DNA of 64,000 nucleotides from assembly GCF_004115215.2 (NCBI RefSeq), contig NC_041736.1:40440275-40504274 (forward strand), given 5' to 3'. How positions within the stretch are numbered: the first letter of the stretch is position 1; every line of letters starts with the position of its first letter. Source of the stretch: Ornithorhynchus anatinus. Taxonomy: Eukaryota; Chordata; Mammalia; Monotremata; Ornithorhynchidae. Below the pieces are notes generated by a model. The model worked only from the letters and a program-made list of their open reading frames with translations. It made no database searches and was not told where the DNA came from. A program made the position numbers and the translations under genes. Positions 1 to 10,502 of this stretch are shown one piece after another.

Positions 1-978
1 GCGGCGGGATGAAGGAGATGAAGCGCGCCCGGCAGACAGCTTCGTTTGCCAGCCCAGTCGGAATCGAAACTAGTTCGGGTCGTGGGGAATTCGGACGCCC
101 GAACAAAATTGTCATTAGACTTCTGAGGCAGACGGGTGCCCGCCCCGGGGGTTCCTTAGATTCAGACCCGCTCAGATTACCCGTTCTAGCGTTTCCGAGG
201 ACCGGGATTCGGACGGTCGGCTCTTTGCTGAGCTTTCGCGATCTCTTCCCCCGACTCTGTCCACCGCCCCGTTCCCGTCCGATAAGGGTCGGAGTCGGGC
301 CCAAGTTTTCTGGTAGGAGCCTTGACCACCGGGTCACAGTTTAGGGGGAAGATTTCTCCCCAGGCCCTACGGGCCCCGTTCTCGTGGATACCGCCCGGGT
401 GCAGGTGGGAAGCGGCACGTGTATGTGCACGCGCGTGTTTGGTTTTGGGATCCGGTCTGCCCCTTCAGATCCTTATCTGAGGTCTCCATTCAGAGCTAGT
501 CCTCTCTTCTGTTGGGCAATTCGTTTCTCTTCTCAAGCGTATCCCTTGGCACTCATCCCCGTTGAACTTCACTCATCCATCCCTCCCCCCCCCCCCCCCC
601 TTTTTGTGTGTGGGCAAGTGGAAAGGCGTCGTGCGAACGGCCACCGTCCTCTGGAGCCGAGCGCTCCTCGGAAGTAGTAGGAGCGACGGGTCCCCGCCCC
701 GGGTTGGAGGCCGGGTGGGAAAGGCTCGACGGAAGAGCTGGCGATAGTGTCTTTGGTCCCCCGCGACCGGGGTCGGGGGGCGGCTGAAGGCAGGAACGCG
801 AGGAGGGGAGCCCGGGCGAGCGGGGGCGGCTGGGGGTCGGGGGAGGAAGGAGGTCGGTCTAGGCCCGACAGCCCTAGAAAGGCCGAAGGGAGAGGAGGCG
901 GCGGCGGCGGCGGCGGGGGGGAGCCTGGGGCTTGGCCGTACCCCCCTGTAATCCACCCTCCCGTGTCTGTCTCGCCAG
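1..978 (+). other. ZNF513: ZNF513 upstream intron (no exon seen)
   Basis: I find no exon of the acidic N-terminal part of ZNF513 here. The stretch is GC-rich, has a homopolymeric C run near 583-600 and a GGC run near 898-919, and ends in the splice acceptor at 977-978. Open frames across it have no recognisable protein content. Confidence 0.6.
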
Positions 979-2507
979 GAGACCCCCTGGGGGCCCGGCC
1001 AGGGCTGCCCTATGGGCTGAGCGACGACGAGTCTGGGGGCGGCCGGGCGCTGAGTGCGGAGAGCGAGGCGGAGGAGCCGGCCGGGGGCCCCGGGGAGGCC
1101 GGGGGCGAGAGGCCGGGCCCCGCCTGCCACCTGTGCGGGGGGCCCGTGCGCCAGGGACCCTGCTGCGGGGGGCCCCCGCTGCCCCCCCGGCTGCTCTACT
1201 CGTGCCGCCTCTGCGCCTTCGTGTCCCACTACTCGAGCCACCTGAAGCGGCACATGCAGACGCACAGCGGCGAGAAGCCCTTCCGCTGCGGCCGCTGCCC
1301 CTACGCCTCCGCCCAGCTGGTCAACCTGACCCGCCACACGCGCACCCACACGGGGGAGAAACCATACCGCTGTCCCCGCTGCCCCTTTGCCTGCAGCAGC
1401 CTGGGCAACCTGAGGCGCCATCAGCGCACCCACGCTGGCCCCCCTGGCCCTCCCTGCCCGACCTGCGGCTTCCGCTGCTGCGCCCCGCGGCCCCCCCGGC
1501 CCCCCGGCCCCCCGGAGCAGGAGGGCGCGGCGCCCCGCCGAGCCGAAGGTAACGGGGGCGCGGCCGAGGCGGGGCCGGGGGCGGGGGGCCGGGGGCGGCC
1601 CGGGGAGGGCGAGGGGGTGACGGCCGGGGGGGTCCGCCTCTCTCTCTCCTCCGCCCCCCCGGCCTCCCCCGCAGATGCCGTCCTCCCGCCGGACCTGAGC
1701 CTCCGCGTGGCGCCGGGCGGCGCCGGCTTCCTGCCCGACTGCGGACTGCGGGCGGACCGCGGGCAGCTGCGCGAGGAGGGCGAGGGGCCGGGGGGCGGCC
1801 CGGGCCCCGACCCCGACCCGCTGCCCGGCCTGCTCTTCCCCTGGGCCTGCCGGGGCTGCGGCCGGGAGCCGGAGGAAGGCGAGGGCGGCGCGGCGGGCTG
1901 CGGGCGCCGCGGGCGCTGCGGGGCCGGGCCCCGGGGGCCGGGCGGCGGGGCCGGCGGGGGCGGCCCCCGCGGGCCCGGCGACAAGGGCTTCGCCTGCAGC
2001 CTCTGCTCCTTCGCCACCCACTACCCCAACCACCTGGCCCGCCACATGAAGACGCACAGCGGCGAGAAGCCCTTCCGCTGCGCGCGCTGCCCCTACGCCT
2101 CGGCCCACCTGGACAACCTCAAGCGGCACCAGCGGGTGCACACGGGGGAGAAGCCCTACAAGTGCCCCCTCTGCCCCTACGCCTGCGGCAACCTGGCCAA
2201 CCTCAAGCGCCACGGCCGCATCCACTCCGGCGACAAGCCCTTCCGCTGCAGCCTCTGCAGCTACAGCTGCAACCAGAGCATGAACCTCAAGCGCCACATG
2301 CTGCGCCACACGGGCGAGAAGCCCTTCCGCTGCACCACCTGCGCCTACACCACCGGCCACTGGGACAACTACAAGCGCCACCAGAAGGTCCACGGCCACG
2401 GCGGGGGGCCCGGACACGCCGCCCCGGAGCCCTGGGGCCCGCCCCGGGGGGCCCCCTCCGCCCTGGGCGCCGCCGGAGGCCGCGGCCTCCGCCCGGACTC
2501 GCCCTGA
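979..2507 (+). CDS. ZNF513: ZNF513, C2H2 zinc finger protein 513 (3' part: last two coding exons)
   Basis: Nuclear DNA-binding protein; the human orthologue is a retinal transcription regulator linked to retinitis pigmentosa. Coding exons are 979-1548 and 1675-2507. The acceptor AG is at 977-978, and the exon opens with the stretch read as DPLGARPGLPYGLSDDESG, which matches human ZNF513. Eight C2H2 fingers are visible: three in the first exon (about 1198-1434) and five in the second (about 1987-2394), joined by TGEKP/SGEKP-type linkers. The intervening spacer (1435-1986) is rich in Gly, Pro and Arg. The 126-bp intron 1549-1674 has GT/AG ends and is open in frame. The N-terminal exons are not visible and should lie before the window. 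The gene converges with SNX17. Identification is very secure; the exact C-terminal residues differ from human. Confidence 0.95.
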
Positions 2508-2866
2508 GCCCCGTCTCCCCCCGACGGACCCGCCCTCGCCGGCGGGCGGGCGGCTCTCGCCGGACTCGGTCCCCCGACCCCCGTCTTCCTCCCCCCCCCC
2601 CCCCCGACCCCATCCGGACGGACCGGCCCCCCGCCCCCTCAGGGGCCACCTCGTGGACCAGAAGGCCTCGCCCTGACCGACGCTCCTTGAGCCCCAGGGG
2701 GGCGGGGAGGTTGGCGGCGGGGGCGAGGTCGGGGAGGGGGGGTGGGGGTGGGAGCGGGGATGTGGCGACCTCTGCTGCGGGACTAGGAGGAGGGTGAAGG
2801 CAGGGGGCAAAGCTGGGACCGGGCCCGGCTCCCGCCCTCTTTATTTAACTTATTTCAGTGCTTTAT

Positions 2867-2872
2867 AATAAA
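2867..2872 (+). terminator. ZNF513: ZNF513 poly(A) signal AATAAA
   Basis: A canonical hexamer about 360 bp after the ZNF513 stop. It sets the 3' UTR at roughly 2508-2890. Confidence 0.8.
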
Positions 2873-3050
2873 GGAAACACTAACGGAGCCCTGGCGCCGG
2901 TGGTGGGGGCGGCGGGATGCCGGGCGGCGGGAGCGGGGCTGGTTTGGGCGTCCCGGGACCACCTTCCTCCCCCCCCCCCCCCCGACCACCCCCTTCCACG
3001 CTGGGGTAAAGGCAAGGGAGAGCGAGGCGGGCGGCAGCGATCAGGCTGAC

Positions 3051-3056
3051 TTTAAT
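3051..3056 (-). terminator. SNX17: SNX17 poly(A) signal ATTAAA
   Basis: On the minus strand the common variant ATTAAA lies about 400 bp after the SNX17 stop. It would end the transcript near 3030, leaving only about 140 bp between the convergent 3' ends of SNX17 and ZNF513. Confidence 0.6.
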
Positions 3057-3457
3057 GGCGAAGGGTGGGGGGGAGGGGGGGTCCCTCACGCCCCACAGAG
3101 CCGAAGAACTGCCGGGGAGAGGGAGCTGGGCCTTCCGCCCCCCCAGCCGTGGTCCACTGTCGGTCCGGCTTTGTGCAAAAATACTAAATGCTAATTTGGC
3201 ATTGGGGGATGGGGGCGGGGGGAGGCGGCAGCTCTGAGTCCGTGGAGTCGGGGGGAGATGGAGAAAATGGGGTGGGGTGGGGGAAGGAACTGGCGAGCGG
3301 CCAGCCCGGGGCGGTAGGGGGCTGGGGCAGGAAGGGCCACGAGTGATCCATGGGAGGCGATGGGCCCCCTCCCTCCCACACCAGCCCGGGAGGCACAGGG
3401 TGGGCGCTGTCCATTCTGGGGAGGGGGCAGGAGGAGGAGAGATCCGGGCAGCGGCGT

Positions 3458-6400
3458 CTACAGGTCCTCGTCCCCGATGCCCTCGAAGGCAAAATTTCCA
3501 TGGACGTCGCTGGTGCCGGGGTCGGGGGCGGGCCCGGGGCTGCCGATCCCCCGCAGGCTCACGGCGCTTAGCTTGCTCTGAAAGAAGAGTCGGGTGGGGG
3601 GGTAGGGGGCGGGTCAGAGGGGCCTCGCCTCCCCTCCGTCCCCCCCAAACAGCACCCTCCCCGACACCCCGCCGACTCACTGAGAGTTTGACGATGGGCT
3701 CCCTGGCGGCATCGGGGGACTCCTGCGGAGAAAGCAACGGGAAGGGGCCAGAAATCGGGGGACCGTGCGGCAGGGGGAGGGAGTTTTCGGGGGATGGGGT
3801 GGAGGGGGTAGAAGAAGGGGATACTCACGAGCAGGGGTGGGGACTTGACTGCCTGCTGACTGTCTGAACGCCTCAACGCGCCCCCAACCCTTCGGCGCAG
3901 CATCTGGGGGCAGAGACGGCGGCCTCAGGCTGGGGCCCGGGGCCCGTCCCGGCCCCTCTAACGGCCGTCATCCCCCAACCCCCACCCGGGGAGAGGGGGT
4001 CCCCGTGGGGAGGCTGTGGAAGGAGAAGGGAGAACAGGAAGACAGGCAGCGGGAAAGAGATCATCTCCACAGGGGCCCTCCTCACCTTCCTGATGCTGCC
4101 CCCTGATTTCTTCACCATTAGCTCATCCACCATGGACTGCAGGCAAATGCTCATCATGATTGCCTGAGGGTAAGAAGAGAATTTAGCCCCGGGCACGTTA
4201 ACCTCGGTCACCCCCCCCCCCCCCCCCGCTGCGGACCGCAAGCTCCTTGGGGGCGGGAAATGTCTCTGGTCTCCTGTACCCTCCCAAGCCCACAGTAAGT
4301 GCTCACTAAATCCCATCCAGGACAGCGGGGTGGGGCCGGGGCTCAGGTCCACACCTGCGGGCTGGTGATGGTGACCCACTGGAGCCGGTCCTTGCTCATG
4401 AGATACTCGAACGCCAGCTCCAGGTGCACCTCCCCTCGGCCGCGGCCTGGGCTGTTGGGACCCCCGCTGGGCAGCGGCACCTGGCGAGGGGGGCGGGAGT
4501 CGGCGGGGTTCCCGATGGCCGCTCCCTTGCCCTCCTTTTCCAGCCCCCCTCCCTCTCCCCCAGCAGCCCGCCCCGTTCCCAACTCACAGAGGAGGTGACC
4601 CGCCAGCAACGCATGCGGGTGACGCGGAAGGACCCCTCCCGCAGCTGCTGCCCGGGCAGGCGGAGCTGCAGGCTGAGCTCGCTGTTGCCCGCGCTCACCA
4701 CCACCGGGCAGCCCTTGTCCGGAAAGTCAGCCACGCAGGCCTCGAAGCGCAGATAGCCGTAGTGCCGCAGGGTCTGCGCCAGCCGCAGGAACTGCAATGG
4801 AGCCCGGGTGTTCAAGGGAGTGGGGGGGGGGGGGGGCTCAGGGGCGTCCCTTGGGGCCAAAGGAAGGTGGGTGGGCGGGTGGACATCCCGGGGAGGGGGG
4901 AAGACCAGACGACCCGCGGCTGTGCGCTCACCTCTTTCTTGGACACCTTCTCCTGCAGGGACTTGAGCTGCCGGTGCTGCTCCTTGGTGACCAGGATCCA
5001 ACCCCGCTCGATGTCCGACACAGTCTGCGGTCAGGGCACCCCGCCAGGCTCGCCACCACCTCTCTCTGGGGTCCTCCAAGCCACCCCCTCCCCCGGAGGC
5101 CCGCCGGGGTCCCCAGAGTACCGGGGAACAAAGCTGGGGGTGAGGGGGGCGGGAGGGGAGGAGTAATCGGCAGAGCAGATAGCGGAAGGATGGGGGGGGG
5201 GGGTCTCTCTGCTCTCTCTGCCAGCGGGGTGTCTCCGAGGAGGCCGCGCCCCACCCACCTGGGCATAAAGCAAGTTGAGGCCGACCCGGTTCTCCATGAC
5301 GTCGTCATCGTAGGCCGAGTCCCAGTAACTGTAGGGCCAAGGCGGCAGAGGGAGAACGTGCTCGGCTGAGAGGAAGGGGAGGGGGCGTTCCCGAAAGTGA
5401 CGGCCGAGGGACGGGGAGGGGACGCGGGGCCGACCGGCCGGCCCGCCTTCCACCTCCCTCCCGGACCTTCCGTCTCCCACGCGCGCTCCACCCCCGCCAC
5501 CCCGTCCGTCCCTCCTCTCTTCCCGGCAGCCACCATTCCACCCCTGACCTCTTCCTCAGCACAATCTTGTACTCTTGGCTCCGCAGGCTGGTGACGGAAA
5601 CATAAGGCAGCTCAAACTCCTGCAGTTTCCGCACGACTGTGGGCAGGGGTGGGGGAGGAAAGGAAGGCGCAGTGAGACGGAGGGAGAGAAGGGAGGAAAA
5701 GGAGGGAGGGGAGGAAGGAGGGCGGGGGAGGCTGCCGAGTCTGCAACATTCCAAGCTCATGAGTTGGGAAGGGAAGGTGAACGGGGCTCTCTGGATGCAG
5801 GGGCCGACCAGCCCGCCAGCGAGCCCGGGTTCAACGTGCCCCCGGCACTCACAGGAGAAGGCTCCATCCTCCAACTCGCGCACCAGAAAGAGGCTGAAGT
5901 AGCCAATCAAGTCATCTGGCAGGTCCAGTTTGGCCGCCACCGCCTGGGGAGAGGTGGCACCGGTACGTCAGGCCCCTCCCGCCCCGAGCGGGGCGGGTCT
6001 CCTCGACCACCCGCTGCCCCCGGGGCGAAAAGCAGAGCCAGGAGGCGGCGGGCCTCACCTCCAGGACGTCCTCCGTCTGGTCGGAGGTCAGCACGGTGAC
6101 CAGCACCTTCTGTCCGTTGCTCAGCAGCACTTCCAGGGACACCTCCTCCGTGGGCACCTGTTGCGTCTCCTGGGCACGACAGTCACACGCGGGCGGGCGG
6201 GTGGGTGGCCTGGCACCGCTCGGATCCTCTCGGGTTGCCCGGCTCCCCGCACCCGGCCCCCGGAGGCCCTCCTCGGGTCTGGCCCATACCTCTCCAAAGC
6301 CAGGCTCTTCCCGAGAAGAAACCAAAGGTCCCGCCGCCTCTCCGAGGCCCTCGGCCCGACGCTCCCCCGCACCAACGACTAGGCCTGAATGGCCGGTCCC

Positions 6401-9400
6401 TGTCCTCTCCGCATTCAGTCCCACCTCTGAACGCCTTTCTTCCCCTGAACATTTTGGTTGTTGTTTGGGGGGGGGGGACTTAAGCGCCTGCTAGGTGCCG
6501 AGCACCGCGCCGGGCTCTAGGGCAGCTACAGGCCCATCAGAACGGACGGAGTCCCTGCCTCACGTGCAGTCACGGTCCGAGCGGGAAGGAGGACGGGGAT
6601 CGACTCCCCATTTTACGGCTGAGAAAACCGCAGCCCCGAGTCCGGCAACGTGCCCAAGGTCCCGGAGCGGCCAAGGGGCCAGAAAATCCCGGGCCTCTGA
6701 CTCCCGGGCCCGTGCTCTTTCCCCCGGGTCATGCCGTGCGGTTCAGCTCCGTCCCGGCGTACCGGGTCCCCACCCCCGGCCTCACCTGCTGTGCGCGGCG
6801 CAGGAAGCCGTTGAAGGTCTCACTGCTTCCAAGCAACGGGTCCTGCCGCACTGCGGGACAGAGGAACCCCATGCCAGCCGCTCAGCCTCGGCCCGGGGGG
6901 CGGCCTTCTCCCGGCTCCCCCGCCGGCCGGCCTCCCGCTCCGCCGTCTCCTCCCCTACCCGTCCGTCCCTTTAACCAGCCCCCCACTTTTCCGAAACTGG
7001 GTCTCCCCTAGGACGGCTAGGCGTAGGCCTCCCCCAACTGGCCGCATCAGCCCGACGCCCCCTCTGTGGTGGGGCTGAATCATTTTACACAAATCTTTAG
7101 CAGGCGGGGATGACGTCCTCTCCGGTTGGGTCTGCCGGTGAATCAGCTCTAGACACCGGGGAGCGGGGCAGGAGACGGGGGGGGGAAGGGGGTGGTCAAA
7201 CTTCTGGGGCCTGGGCGGGAATGACTGTGGCCCCACAGAACCGGGGTCGATCGGCCTCTTTCTCCAGAGGCCGCCACCTTCCCCTAGCCGTTCGGCCGCC
7301 CCCTCCGCTCACCGGCCTGCATGTACTTCTCCAGCTGCTCTCTCCGCTGCTCCACTTCAGCCGGGGTCAGAGTGAAGAGCTTCTTCGGGGGGAATGTGGG
7401 GAGCACGTTGGCCCCGTATTCCTTGCGTAGCTAAATGGAGGAAAGGGAAGGAAGTGCTGAGCGCCAGGTCAGAAACGTTTCCCTGGCCATCCGGCCTTAT
7501 TCTCCCGGGCTGCTAATCTCTCAAACCCTTCCGTCTATTCAGTGACCTGGGAAACCACCTCTCTCCCTGCACGGGAGCAAAGGGGCACTCCCACCGCCTC
7601 AAGGATCTCCAGCCTGGCAGGGCAAGGACTCCCCCGTCCCTCCCAGGAGTGACGGGCCAACCGCTCGCTGGCATCTGGTACCAGAACCTAGAGTTCCCTT
7701 TTAAGCACACACAAAATGCCGAGCACCGACCAGGAGCACAGCACGGTACTAAACCTTTAGGAGTACCCGGGTCCCGTCTTCTAAGGGCTTACAATCTAAT
7801 GGAGAAACACATGCCCACGAGGGTTCCCGTAGATCATTACGATTACACGGTGCATTGAAATGAAGCGGTGGGTTAGCAATTCTTCCGAGTGGCCAGAGAG
7901 AGAACGGGTGGTAATAAACAATGGGAGAACGAGGAGGAGGAAGGAGGAGGGCTACGGGCTGCAATTTTTTGTGAAGGGGAGGGTTGTTCCAAGCAGATTA
8001 GTCGGAAGCTTGGAGGAAGGTGAGGGAGGGCTGGATGTAAAGAGCTGAAAGATCAAGGAAGCGACGGCAGTCCAGGAGAGGACAGGCGAAAATCCCAATT
8101 TGCCGGGTAGAGAGAAAACGGGCTTGGTTACAGCAGATGAGAGACTGGCAGAGAGAGAGACAGAGACGGTCTCTGGAAAGTCTAGAGAACCTGGGAGTGA
8201 TTGTGCTTCTGCAGGTAGGGAAGAGAAAGTAGAGAGGGGAAAGCTCTTCTCGCCCCGATAGAGGATGAGGGAAATGGAGGCATTGAGGCTGGGGGGGGAG
8301 AGGAAAGGGGAGGAGAGTCCTTGCTGCCCGAGAGGGGGGCGGTGAATCGCCAAGGGGTCCCACCTGCTCATGCAGCCCCAGGAGCTGGCTGTATCGCACA
8401 CGGCAGTGCAAGACGCCATTCACGTGGATGTTATAGGCCTGAAGGGACAGAGACAACGGAGACTCAGACGCTGGTCTTCCACCTTCCTCAGAGTCTCCCC
8501 CAACCCCCCGGTAAGCCGTCCTTCCCCATCCTCGACCGTGACCGCGCCTCCTTCTCCGGAGGAAGGGAGGGTAGAGGATTCGCCCCTGGAAGAGGGCTCG
8601 ACGCTAACCTGGCACTGCCCGGGAGCAGAGCACTGTACTTGACCCTTAGGAGCATCCCGACCCTGTCCTCAAAAACAGTCAAAACGATACACCCTGTTAA
8701 GCGCTTCCCATGTTCCAAGCGCTGGAGGGAGATACAAGGTAATCGTGTTGTCCCACGTGGGGCTCACAGTCTTAATTCCCCTCCCCTTTACAGATGAGGT
8801 CACTGAGGCACAGGGAAGTGAAGTGGCTTCCCCAAGATCGTATAAAAGTTTACACTCTAATGGGAAGACGCACACTCTCAAGAAGGTTAATGCAACAGGC
8901 TGCAAACTTGGTGGATGGGGGTAAGGGGGACAGGGGCATGGGGGAGGGGGGACATGGGGGAGAAGGGGCAAGGGAGAGGGGGCAAGGGGGAGAAGGGAAC
9001 ATGGGGGAGGGGGGAAAGGGAGAGAGGGGGCAAGGGGGAGAAGGGGAAATAGGGGAGAAGGGGACATGGGGGAGAGGGGGAAAGGGAGGGAGGGGGCAAA
9101 GGGGAGAAGGGGACATGGGGGAGAGGGGGAAAGGGATGGGGGGCAAGTGGGACATGGGGAAGAGGGGGATATGGGGGAGAGGGGGACATGGGGAGAGGGG
9201 GACATGGGGGAGGGGACATGGGGGGAGGGGGACATGGGGGGGGAGGGGGACATGGGGGGGGAGGGGGACATGGGGGGGAGAGGGGGCAAGGGGGAGAAGG
9301 GGACAAGGGGGAGGGGGGCAAAGGGGGGAGACAAGGGGGGGAGAGGGGACATGGGGAGACGGGGGATGTAGGGGAGGGGGGCATGGAGGAGGGGGGCAGG

Positions 9401-9891
9401 GGGGAAGAGGGGGCATGGGGGAGAGAGGGGGTGTAGGAGAGAAGGGGCGTAGGGGAAAGGGAACAAGGGGGAGAGGAGACATGGAGGGGAGGGGACACGG
9501 AGGAAAAGGGACATGGGGGAGAGGGGGCATGGGGGAGAGGAGGCATGGGGGAGAGAGGGGATGTAGGGGAGAGGGAGCATGGGGGAAAGGGGACATGGGG
9601 AGAGGAGGGATGTAGGGGAGGGGGGCATGGAGGAAAGGGGGCATGGAGGAAAGGGGACAGAGAGGGGTTGTTGTCGTCGTCGTCGTCGTCGTCCTCCTCC
9701 TCCCCCCGCCCCCCGCAGGAGGAGGGAGGCTCCACGATCCCCCCGGGGCCTGCCCCGATTGAGGGGCGTGTGGGGGTCCTTCCCGAGGCCCCCCGACCCC
9801 CGACCCCCGCCCCGGCCCCGCCCCTCACCACGTAGGCGGAGCCTCCGCCGTCCCCGCTGCGGGACTCGGTCTCGGGGATGGAGAAGTGCAT
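3458..9891 (-). CDS. SNX17: SNX17, sorting nexin 17 (complete, 15 coding exons, 472 aa)
   Basis: Endosomal PX-FERM sorting nexin that binds PI3P and NPxY cargo tails (LRP1, integrins) and recycles them with Retriever. Exons (minus strand, high to low): 9829-9891, 8364-8438, 7313-7430, 6786-6850, 6059-6169, 5853-5943, 5549-5636, 5259-5328, 4932-5024, 4588-4791, 4355-4480, 4086-4163, 3829-3903, 3681-3722, 3458-3577. Phases agree throughout and the sum is 1,419 bp. The start is the ATG at 9891, giving MHFSIPETESRSGDGGGSAY. The PX domain is encoded by exons 1-4 and the FERM-like module by exons 5-13. The tail ends in FEGIGDEDL. The human protein has 470 aa. The last exon carries a small Gly/Pro insertion before the conserved DVHGNFAFEG. 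The gene shares a divergent promoter with EIF2B4. Confidence 0.97.
6455..6736 (-). mobile_element. Mon-1-type SINE, antisense on + (SNX17 intron 4)
   Basis: Diverged copy showing the SINE landmarks on the minus strand: a tRNA-like head near 6736 and the AAGCGCTTA-type tail near 6481. It lies in sense relative to SNX17. Confidence 0.65.
7690..7815 (-). mobile_element. L2 3'-end fragment, diverged (SNX17 intron 2)
   Basis: Degraded antisense L2 tail, with GCCGAGCACCG, GCACGGTACTAAAC and GGGCTTACAATCTAATGG in the L2 order. About 500 bp after it (7860-8340) are purine-rich and unrecognised. Confidence 0.45.
8620..8912 (-). mobile_element. L2 3'-end fragment split by a Mon-1-type SINE (SNX17 intron 1)
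   Basis: An antisense L2 tail (8620-8675) is interrupted by an antisense, head-truncated SINE (about 8676-8850) and resumes with the L2-typical TTTACACTCTAATGGGAAG. This shows the relative age: the SINE is younger than the L2 copy. Confidence 0.55.
8921..9662. repeat. G-rich minisatellite in SNX17 intron 1
   Basis: About 740 bp of irregular repeats built from GGGGACATGGGGGAGA-like units, with almost no C on the plus strand. It explains the long open frames on both strands here. It begins about 480 bp upstream of SNX17 exon 2 and ends about 165 bp downstream of exon 1. The G-rich strand is the SNX17 template strand, so the intron RNA is C-rich. A short GTC run (9669-9692) follows. Confidence 0.9.
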
Positions 9892-10502
9892 GGTCCCGGG
9901 GCCCGGGGCTCGGGGCGGACACGGCGCCTCCGCTCCTCCTCCGCCGCCGCCGCCGCCGCCAGCGCCGCCGCTAACGCGGACCCTCCGCCCCGCCCGCCAT
10001 TTTGGGGGCCGAGTGGGCCGGGCCGGGCCGGGGGCGCGGGGGCGCGGGGGCGCGGGGCACGCCGGGAAATGTAGTCCGCACCGAGGGGACCCCCACGGCC
10101 CAGCCAGCGGAGCGGCGCGGGGCAGGATGGGATTTGTAGTCCGCACGAGGGGGAGAACCGCCACACGGCCCAGCTTAGGGAGCGGCGCGGGGCAGGCTGG
10201 GAAATGTAGTCCGCACGGGGGAAACCTCCCGCGGCCGAGCTTAGGGAGCGGAGCGGGGCAGGCTGGGAAATGTAGTCACGGCCGAGCTTAGAGAGCGGCG
10301 CGGGGCAGGCCGGGACTTGTAGTCGGGCGTCAGCGGGCGCTGTCCCCGGCCGGTGCGGTTCCCCCTCCGGGCCGGGGGGAGGCGCTGTGGGCCGCCAGCG
10401 GGGGCAGGACCCCGGGGAGGGCCGACGCGCGCCGGTGGGTGACGGCCGGGAGGGCGACCCCTGACCTCTGACCCCTGACCCCGGGGCCTCCTCCGCCCGG
10501 CC
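9892..10502. promoter_or_regulatory. Bidirectional CpG-island promoter of SNX17 (-) and EIF2B4 (+)
   Basis: The two start codons lie head to head about 610 bp apart in very CG-rich DNA. Five tandem units of about 47-70 bp each carry a ZNF143/THAP11-type core (ACTACAnnTCCC on the minus strand) at 10064-10075, 10129-10140, 10199-10210, 10265-10276 and 10312-10323. Around them recur GAGCGGCGCGGGGCAGG and CCCAGCTTAGG-like segments, so whole units were duplicated. No TATA box is evident. Confidence 0.85.
10064..10323 (-). promoter_or_regulatory. Five tandem ZNF143/THAP11-type sites
   Basis: On the plus strand the cores read GGGAAATGTAGT, GGGATTTGTAGT, GGGAAATGTAGT, GGGAAATGTAGT and GGGACTTGTAGT, all in the same orientation. 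The invariant GGG and TGTAGT with two or three variable bases between them fit the known ACTACAnnTCCC element used by ZNF143, THAP11 and HCFC1 at housekeeping promoters. Confidence 0.8.

Noticed and set aside
573-2810. Long minus-strand open frame opposite ZNF513
   Set aside because: Pro/Ala/Arg-rich shadow of the GC-rich zinc-finger exons; no start context, domain or splice logic.
8669-10164. Several long frames on both strands, Pro/Ser-rich on minus and Gly/Glu-rich on plus
   Set aside because: Produced by the G-rich minisatellite; only the 21 codons of SNX17 exon 1 at 9829-9891 are real.
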